Below, in pieces: positions 1 to 4,391 of a DNA stretch of 6,428 nt. The notes beneath the pieces are model-generated. The model made no database searches. It was not told where the DNA came from and was given only the letters and a program-made list of their open reading frames with translations. Origin of the DNA: Bacteroidota bacterium. GTDB taxonomy: Bacteria; Bacteroidota; Bacteroidia; UBA7662; CANHCV01. Numbering within the stretch: the first letter of the stretch is position 1; each line of letters begins with the position of its first letter. The stretch is taken from NCBI GenBank assembly GCA_027488715.1, contig JAIYBD010000058.1:1-6428 (forward strand), in the 5' to 3' direction. Position numbers and translations under genes: made by a program.

Positions 1-348
1 CCAACCGGCCACCACCTCATCTTTTTCCATCAGCGCCACGTTGATTCCTACGAATGGAATGCCCTGAACGAAGTTGGTGGTCCCATCCAAGGGATCGATA
101 ATCCAGACTAACTTTTCATTTTTTTTTTTTTTTGTTCCTTCTTCGGTGAGAAATCCGGCTTCGGGTAGGATTTTTCGAAGGCCTTCCACCAGCATTTTTT
201 CGGCCGTTTCATCCACATAACTCACCAAGCTGTTGATGCTTTTTTCACGAACCGACTCGTCGGAAAACGAAGTTCGAGCATCTTCAATATAGCTTGCAAC
301 TTCCTTCATAAGGGCACTAACCGGATCAATAAGCAAGGAATACGTCAT
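1..348 (-). CDS. Inositol-monophosphatase-family phosphatase, N-terminal part (runs off the window)
   Basis: The first 116 codons of a Mg2+-dependent sugar-phosphate phosphatase of the inositol monophosphatase/SuhB/CysQ superfamily are present; the rest lies beyond base 1. Two superfamily landmarks are visible: the metal-binding Glu pair in FLTEEGT (residues 66-72) and motif 1, WIIDPLDGTTNF (82-93), whose D85 and D88 should bind catalytic metal. The segment VSYVDETAEKMLVEGLRK (42-59) is typical of the N-terminal helices in Bacteroidota members. The ATG at 348 gives a normal family N-terminus; the next in-frame ATG (309) would remove part of the first helix. The gene starts 3 bases after the ferredoxin stop with no clear Shine-Dalgarno, so it probably depends on upstream translation. 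Residues 73-76 (KKKK) come from an uninterrupted A15 tract in the variable loop before motif 1. The substrate (inositol phosphate, PAP or another sugar phosphate) cannot be decided from this half. The family is near certain. Confidence 0.93.
   Translation of the reverse strand, partial: MTYSLLIDPVSALMKEVASYIEDARTSFSDESVREKSINSLVSYVDETAEKMLVEGLRKILPEAGFLTEEGTKKKKNEKLVWIIDPLDGTTNFVQGIPFVGINVALMEKDEVVAGW
119..133 (-). repeat. A15 homopolymer inside the phosphatase coding region
   Basis: The plus strand has 15 consecutive T, read as 15 A in the coding strand. It supplies the last base of a Thr codon, four AAA Lys codons and the first two bases of an Asn codon. Frame is kept on both sides, joining FLTEEGT to WIIDPLDGTTNF. 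No AAG codon interrupts the run although it would be synonymous. Loss of one A leads to TAG after ATG AAA AGT; gain of one A leads to TGA directly after the run. Confidence 0.95.
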
Positions 349-351
349 GGA

Positions 352-672
352 TTACACTTTGGCCAATTCTACGATTAAACCATGAAGAGAATCATTAATG
401 CGCAGCTGACATCCCAAACGGCTGTTGTCTTTTACAAAAAATGCTTGATCCAACATGTCCAATTCTTCATCGCTTTGCTCGGGAAGATCGTGATCGCTCA
501 ATACATACACGTGGCAACTGGCGCAAAGGGCCATGCCTCCACAGGTTCCTTCCACGGGCAATTCGCTTCCTTTACAAACTTCCATGAGGTTCAGATTCAT
601 ATCGGTGGGTGCTTCCAATGTGTGGGAAATCCCATCTCGATCGATGACGGTGAGTTGAATCGTATTTTCCAT
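352..672 (-). CDS. Adrenodoxin-type [2Fe-2S] ferredoxin
   Basis: A 106-residue soluble one-electron carrier. Four cysteines fit the adrenodoxin/ISC-ferredoxin pattern C-x5-C-x2-C-x34-C: C44, C50, C53 and C88, within GTCGGMALCASC (42-53) and SRLGCQL (84-90). An acidic stretch, SDEELDMLD (67-75), matches the helix by which adrenodoxin docks on its partners. An extra Cys33 is not part of the cluster motif. Length is normal for the family. The start ATG overlaps the reductase stop by one base (TAATG), and no good independent ribosome site is seen, so translation is probably coupled to the reductase. By position its electron donor is the adjacent NADPH-dependent reductase; the acceptor is not in the window. 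The upstream pairing and acidic helix favour a redox-carrier role, but a general Fe-S-assembly ferredoxin (Fdx-like) cannot be excluded. Confidence 0.95.
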   Translation of the reverse strand: MENTIQLTVIDRDGISHTLEAPTDMNLNLMEVCKGSELPVEGTCGGMALCASCHVYVLSDHDLPEQSDEELDMLDQAFFVKDNSRLGCQLRINDSLHGLIVELAKV

Positions 673-1685
673 TAGAATCCGTTTACGCCGTTGACGGTGG
701 TGTATTTAAATTGAAGCTTAGCATCAGGATAGATGCGTTTGAAGGCGCTTTGAACCATAAGCGTTCCTTCGTGGAAACCACAAAGGATGAGTTTAAGTTT
801 TCCTGGGTATTCGTTGATGTCGCCGATGGCGTAAATTCCAGGAATATTGGTGCTGTAATCAAAAGTATCTACGGCAATGCCGTTTTTGTCGAGGTTCAAT
901 CCCCAATCGGCAATGGGTCCGAGCTTGGGCGATAATCCGAACAACGGCAAGTAATAATCGGTGGGATGCGTGGTGGTTTCGCCGTTGTTAAAGGTGATGA
1001 CCACTTCTTCCAGTTTCCCGTTGCCATGGAGTCCGGTTACTTCGGCTTCGGTCACCAATTTGATTTTTCCGGCGTGGGCCAATTCGGTCACTTTTTCGGC
1101 GGAATCAAGAGCGCCGCGGAAAGAAGAACGTCGATGCACCAGGACCACTTCCGCGGCAATATCGGCCAGAATGATGGACCAATCGAGGGCGGAATCGCCA
1201 CCGCCAGCTACCACGATGCGTTGATTTCTAAATTTCTCGGGTTCTTTGATGATGTAATCCACCCCTTTGTTTTCGAAATTCGATAAGTTCTCAATGGGTG
1301 GCTTGCGGGGTTCGAAAACGCCCAATCCCGCAGCAATGGCCACGCAAGGAGCTCGGTGAATCGTGCCGGAAGTGGTGATGATTTCGAATTTTCCGTCTTC
1401 GGTTTGACGCATTTCTTCGGCTCGTTCGCCCAAAGTAAACCCGGGTTTGAAAGGAGCAATTTGCTCCATCAGATTGTGGATGAGGTCTCCGGCCAAAACG
1501 GAAGGAAATCCAGGAATGTCATAGATGGGTTTTTTCGGATAAATTTCGGTGCATTGTCCTCCCGGTTGGGGAAGATAATCGATCAAATGGCAACGAAGCT
1601 TGATCAATCCGGCTTCAAATACGGTGAAAAGACCAACGGGGCCTGCCCCAATGATCAACAAATCGGTTTCGATGGTTTGACTCAC
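672..1685 (-). CDS. Ferredoxin--NADP+ reductase, thioredoxin-reductase-like type
   Basis: A 337-residue FAD enzyme expected to pass electrons from NADPH to ferredoxin (EC 1.18.1.2). The FAD-binding Rossmann motif is GAGPVG (13-18), followed by PQPGGQCTEIYP (39-50). The NADPH domain has GGGDSALDW (161-169) and HRRSSFR (184-190), the latter suited to the NADP 2'-phosphate. The second FAD motif is AIGDINEYPGK (286-296). The CxxC redox pair of true thioredoxin reductases is absent between the FAD and NADPH halves, which, together with the C-terminal tail ending KYTTVNGVNGF, places it with the YumC/Chlorobium-type reductases. The start is GTG at 1685: an in-frame TAA at 1704-1706 closes the frame upstream, no ATG or TTG lies between, and AGGA sits three bases before the GTG. 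The gene lies 41 bases after the dehydrogenase and overlaps the ferredoxin gene by one base, its likely partner. Function is confident; the physiological direction is inferred. Confidence 0.94.
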   Translation of the reverse strand: MSQTIETDLLIIGAGPVGLFTVFEAGLIKLRCHLIDYLPQPGGQCTEIYPKKPIYDIPGFPSVLAGDLIHNLMEQIAPFKPGFTLGERAEEMRQTEDGKFEIITTSGTIHRAPCVAIAAGLGVFEPRKPPIENLSNFENKGVDYIIKEPEKFRNQRIVVAGGGDSALDWSIILADIAAEVVLVHRRSSFRGALDSAEKVTELAHAGKIKLVTEAEVTGLHGNGKLEEVVITFNNGETTTHPTDYYLPLFGLSPKLGPIADWGLNLDKNGIAVDTFDYSTNIPGIYAIGDINEYPGKLKLILCGFHEGTLMVQSAFKRIYPDAKLQFKYTTVNGVNGF

Positions 1686-1726
1686 AATTCCTAAAAGATT
1701 CGGTTAGAAAATAAGTTTCAAAATGA

Positions 1727-2512
1727 TTAGAGCGTTGGGGTTCTTCCGCCGTCAACGGGAACGTTAATGCCATTGATGTAGGCCGCAGCGGGCGACGCCA
1801 AAAAGGCTACGGCTGCACCCACCTCCAAAGGTTTTCCAAAACGTGCAGCCGGAATTTCGTCAATCATTTCGTTCCGAACATGATCCACTTGGGTTCCAGT
1901 TCTTGCCGCTTTTCCGTCGATGATGCTGCTCAATCGCTCCGTTTCTGTAGCACCGGGAAGCACATTGTTCACGGTAATTCCCCAAGCTGCGACTTCGGTG
2001 GCTAGAGTTTTCGACCAATTTCCTACGGCTCCTCGAATGGTATTGCTTACTCCGAGTCCTTTCAAGGGCACCTTCACCGAAGTGGAGATGATGTTGATGA
2101 TGCGTCCGTAACCGGCGGCTTTCATTCCGGGCAAAACCGAGGTGGCTAATAGGTGGTTGCCCAGAAGGTGCTGCCGGAAGGCCGATTCGAAGGCCGAAAG
2201 TTCGGCGGTATGCACGGGTCCGGCGGCGGGGCCACCGGTGTTGTTCACCAAAATATGAACGGGTTGTTCCGACAAAATTTTCTCTACGGCGATGGAAACC
2301 GTTTCAAGCTGACTCATGTCGGCCACGGCGATGCGGTGATGTTGAAAGTGGGGTTTGGGCAGCTGTTCGAGGGCTTTTTGCAGCTTTTCCTCGTTTCGAG
2401 CCATGAGGATGATGGTCGCACCCAATTGGGCCAGCTCGATGGCTGATGCTAAACCTAAACCTGCGCTGGCTCCATTGACCAATGCAACTTTTCCTTCCAA
2501 TGAAAGTTCCAT
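1727..2512 (-). CDS. Short-chain dehydrogenase/reductase, atypical 3-oxoacyl-ACP-reductase-like
   Basis: A 261-residue Rossmann-fold protein of the SDR superfamily. The nucleotide-binding glycine motif is NGASAGLG (13-20) rather than the usual TGxxxGxG, and NNTGGP (90-95) replaces NNAG. A Ser is present after the central strand (IINIISTS, 138-145), but where classical enzymes have Tyr-x3-Lys this protein reads SNTIR (156-160), so both catalytic residues appear replaced. The rest is conventional: GITVNNVLPGATETERL (178-194) and a C-terminal PVDGG. These features match what I recall of the BKR-like SDR subgroup (CDD cd05344), whose members lack a perfect cofactor motif and catalytic tetrad, so this is probably a subfamily trait rather than decay. 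The start is ATG at 2512 because AAGGAG lies six bases upstream; an upstream in-frame ATG at 2557 would overlap the divergent gene and its promoter. Substrate and activity are unknown. Confidence 0.9.
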   Translation of the reverse strand: MELSLEGKVALVNGASAGLGLASAIELAQLGATIILMARNEEKLQKALEQLPKPHFQHHRIAVADMSQLETVSIAVEKILSEQPVHILVNNTGGPAAGPVHTAELSAFESAFRQHLLGNHLLATSVLPGMKAAGYGRIINIISTSVKVPLKGLGVSNTIRGAVGNWSKTLATEVAAWGITVNNVLPGATETERLSSIIDGKAARTGTQVDHVRNEMIDEIPAARFGKPLEVGAAVAFLASPAAAYINGINVPVDGGRTPTL

Positions 2513-2523
2513 GATTCTCTCCT

Positions 2524-2531
2524 TATTTTTG
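2524..2531 (+). promoter_or_regulatory. Bacteroidota -7 box (TAnnTTTG) for the membrane-protein gene
   Basis: TATTTTTG matches all six fixed positions of the Bacteroidota -7 consensus and ends 15 bases before the ATG at 2547. A transcript would start near 2536-2538, leaving a leader of about 10 bases. No clear TTG/TTTG -33 element is seen 17-23 bases upstream, so the call rests on the -7 box and its position. Confidence 0.6.
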
Positions 2532-2534
2532 CAA

Positions 2535-2542
2535 CAAAGGTA
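2535..2542 (-). promoter_or_regulatory. Bacteroidota -7 box (TAnnTTTG) for the dehydrogenase operon
   Basis: On the minus strand 2542-2535 reads TACCTTTG, a full match to TAnnTTTG. A TTTG at 2562-2559 lies 16 bases upstream, slightly closer than the usual -33 spacing. The expected start near 2530 gives a leader of under 20 bases that still contains the AAGGAG ribosome site. It could drive the dehydrogenase and the three genes behind it. Confidence 0.65.
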
Positions 2543-2546
2543 CAAC

Positions 2547-3317
2547 ATGAACCCCACCCAAAATTCAACTGCTCCCCAACGAATTTCGCTTTCAGCTCGC
2601 TCGCTCGTTGCCGAATCCTATCAACTCTTTAAAACCGATATTGGTCAATTTTTAGCATTTTCCCTGCTTTTTGGGATGATCTATTTGATTTCTGCTTTGC
2701 TTGGCTCCGGTTCCCTTTCCTGGTTTTTTTCCTTAGCCATTGTGCCTTTGAGCGCTGGTTACTTTTTGGTTTATCACGCCATTCGCACAAATCAAGCCTA
2801 CACGTTTTCAAATTTCTTCGGAGGGTATTCCAAATCTTTGCGGTTGATTGGAGTGTTTTTCTTTCAGCTCATCATCGTTATTCTTCCCTTGCAATTGGTG
2901 TTGAAGCTGATGTATGGGGACTATTTTGAACAAATTTCAAAAGATCCATCCGCCTTAGAGAATTTAATCAATCAGGGGGCATTGGATCCAAGCAAACTTG
3001 CGATGGGTTATTTGGTTATCCTGGTTCACGGAGTCGTTTTTGGTGTTGCCTTTTTTTTAGCAAACTACTTCGCAACCTTGGGTGAAGGAAGTGCTTGGAA
3101 GGCCATGGAAACCAGCAGAAAATGGGCCTTTAAGAACTTTTCGCTTTTCTTTAGGGTGCTTGTTTTGTTGATTTTTTTGAATATTGCCGGATTTTTAGCG
3201 CTGGGGGTAGGACTTCTGTTCACCATTCCCATCACGTTCGGGGCGGTTTATGTTTTGGGCAGTAAAATCACAAAATTGTCAGAAGGTTCTTTCGAGACAT
3301 CGTCGGAGGTTGAATAA
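2547..3317 (+). CDS. Multi-pass inner-membrane protein of unknown function
   Basis: A 256-residue protein I cannot assign to a named function. Hydrophobic segments suggest six membrane helices, at about residues 33-52, 57-79, 98-122, 152-176, 200-218 and 219-238. The N-terminal 30 residues are polar, the loop at 123-150 is hydrophilic (DYFEQISKDPSALE) and the C-terminus is short and acidic. The motif AWKAMETSRKWAFKNF (183-198) before the last helix pair recalls integral-membrane families of the DUF975/YciC kind, where an A-x-x-x-S-x-x-x-x-x-x-N pattern precedes paired helices; this is a resemblance, not an assignment. The start is ATG at 2547, preceded by AAAGG six bases upstream and a -7 box. 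The frame stays open to 2355, but that extension would run through the dehydrogenase gene and both promoters. The gene is followed after 15 bases by the propeller gene in the same reading frame. Confidence 0.88.
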   Translation: MNPTQNSTAPQRISLSARSLVAESYQLFKTDIGQFLAFSLLFGMIYLISALLGSGSLSWFFSLAIVPLSAGYFLVYHAIRTNQAYTFSNFFGGYSKSLRLIGVFFFQLIIVILPLQLVLKLMYGDYFEQISKDPSALENLINQGALDPSKLAMGYLVILVHGVVFGVAFFLANYFATLGEGSAWKAMETSRKWAFKNFSLFFRVLVLLIFLNIAGFLALGVGLLFTIPITFGAVYVLGSKITKLSEGSFETSSEVE

Positions 3318-3320
3318 TTC

Positions 3321-3328
3321 TACCTTTG
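3321..3328 (+). promoter_or_regulatory. Bacteroidota -7 box (TAnnTTTG) directly before the propeller gene
   Basis: TACCTTTG matches all fixed positions of the -7 consensus and lies in the 15-base gap between two genes, four bases before the ATG at 3333. Transcription would start at or within a few bases of that ATG, so the mRNA should be leaderless or nearly so. No convincing -33 element is seen, and read-through from the upstream gene may also supply transcripts. Confidence 0.6.
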
Positions 3329-3332
3329 GGCC

Positions 3333-4391
3333 ATGAAAATGATCTGGCTCGTGGTGCTGTTGGGAATGGGAATTTCCGCCGCCGCTCAAAAGAATGATTC
3401 GCTTCGCTATCCTTCCGAGAAGCATTTGAAAAACATTCAGCAGCTCACCTTCGGTGGGGATAATGCCGAGGCCTATTGGTCGTTTTCTGGAAAGAGTTTA
3501 ACGTTTCAGTCCAATTATTCCGGATTTGGAGCCAAATGCGATCAAATTTTTTGGATGCCGGCGAAGCCGGGAAAAAAGTTTAAGGTCAATCCAGTAAGTC
3601 ATGGAAAAGGGCGTACAACCTGTTCGTACTTCCTGCCCGGCGACCGTTCCATTTTGTTTGCCTCCACCCAAGCCGCCGGGGAAATGTGTCCGCCCGACGT
3701 TCCTCGGGAGAAAAACGGTCCTTATTTGTGGCCCATTTACAACGAGTTTGATATTTACACCTCCGATCTGAAGGGGGAGAACCAAAAGGTTTTCATTGCT
3801 TCCAACGGGTACGATGCCGAGGCGACCGTGAGTCCAACAGGCGATAAAATTGTTTTCACTTCTACCCGAAACGGAGATTTGGATTTGTACACGTGCAACA
3901 TCGACGGTTCGGATGTAAAGCAAATTACGTTTGAGTTGGGTTACGACGGTGGCGCGTTTTTCTCACCAGATGGGAAGCAAATCGTTTTTCGAGCTTCGCG
4001 CCCAAAATCGGCCGAAGACGTTGAGAAGTACAAAGGATACCTGAGTCGTGGATTGGTTGCTCCAACGCAAATGGAAATATTTGTTTGCAACGCTGACGGG
4101 AGCAACTTGCGGCAGGTGACTCAATTGGGGAAAGCGAATTGGGCGCCTTATTTCACCCCCGACGGAAAATCGATTCTCTTCAGTTCCAACCACGCATCCA
4201 AACGCGGATTCAATTTCAATATCTACAAAATCAACGTGGACGGTTCAGGTCTTGAGCAAATCACCTTCGATGGGGTGTTCGATTCTTTTCCGATGTTTTC
4301 ACCCGACGGGAAGAAAATTGTTTTCAGCTCCAATCGCAACAACAAAGGCACCAAGGATACCAACGTTTTCGTTGCCGATTGGGTAGATTAA
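3333..4391 (+). CDS. Exported PD40/TolB-like six-bladed beta-propeller protein
   Basis: A 352-residue protein with a signal peptide (MK, hydrophobic core 4-15, AAA before Q19), so it should act in the periplasm or at the cell surface. There is no lipobox. Six PD40 (WD40-like) blade motifs are visible at about residues 45-61, 95-112, 162-178, 206-222, 269-286 and 317-335. Their core is F-S-P-D-G-K-x-I-V-F-x-S, often followed by a strand of the D-I-Y-x-x-N-x-D-G-S type and Q-I/V-T. Two insertions break the regularity: 113-139, with Cys119 and PP, and 224-246, with YLSRGLVAPTQMEIF. There is no N-terminal TolB anticodon-like domain and no peptidase domain, so it is neither classical Tol-Pal TolB nor DPP-IV. 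The ligand or partner is unknown. The ATG at 3333 is the first possible start, as an in-frame stop lies 15 bases upstream. Its stop overlaps that of convergent uvrB by four bases. Confidence 0.92.
   Translation: MKMIWLVVLLGMGISAAAQKNDSLRYPSEKHLKNIQQLTFGGDNAEAYWSFSGKSLTFQSNYSGFGAKCDQIFWMPAKPGKKFKVNPVSHGKGRTTCSYFLPGDRSILFASTQAAGEMCPPDVPREKNGPYLWPIYNEFDIYTSDLKGENQKVFIASNGYDAEATVSPTGDKIVFTSTRNGDLDLYTCNIDGSDVKQITFELGYDGGAFFSPDGKQIVFRASRPKSAEDVEKYKGYLSRGLVAPTQMEIFVCNADGSNLRQVTQLGKANWAPYFTPDGKSILFSSNHASKRGFNFNIYKINVDGSGLEQITFDGVFDSFPMFSPDGKKIVFSSNRNNKGTKDTNVFVADWVD

Larger units (their letters stand above)
2513..2546. promoter_or_regulatory. 34-base divergent intergenic region with interlocked signals
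   Basis: This gap separates two divergent start codons, 2512 (minus) and 2547 (plus). In plus-strand order it contains the minus-gene Shine-Dalgarno (reads AAGGAG at 2524-2519), a plus-strand -7 box TATTTTTG (2524-2531), and a minus-strand -7 box TACCTTTG (2542-2535). The last of these overlaps the plus-gene ribosome site AAAGG (2536-2540). The two -7 boxes face each other three bases apart, so predicted transcription starts cross and two polymerases should not fit at once. Confidence 0.7.

Noticed and set aside
119..133. Reading the T15/A15 run as a terminator tail
   Set aside because: No GC-rich hairpin adjoins it on either strand, and it lies within an intact coding frame that continues into the catalytic motif.
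1356..1694. A 112-codon plus-strand open frame opposite the ferredoxin reductase
   Set aside because: It is antisense to a clear FAD/NADPH enzyme and shows no domain or start signal; other short frames opposite the real genes were dismissed for the same reason.
1719..1726. Possible -7 box TCATTTTG (minus strand) for the ferredoxin reductase
   Set aside because: It misses the essential A at position 2 of TAnnTTTG and has no -33 partner, so an internal promoter in the 41-base gap is not supported.
2355..2546. A 64-codon N-terminal extension of the membrane-protein gene
   Set aside because: It would run antisense through the dehydrogenase gene and both predicted promoters. The ATG at 2547 has a ribosome site and -7 box, and the extension looks like shadow sequence.
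2513..2557. A 15-codon N-terminal extension of the dehydrogenase to an ATG at 2557
   Set aside because: Family proteins begin just before the first strand, the ATG at 2512 has AAGGAG at ideal spacing, and the extension would cover the promoter and overlap the divergent gene.
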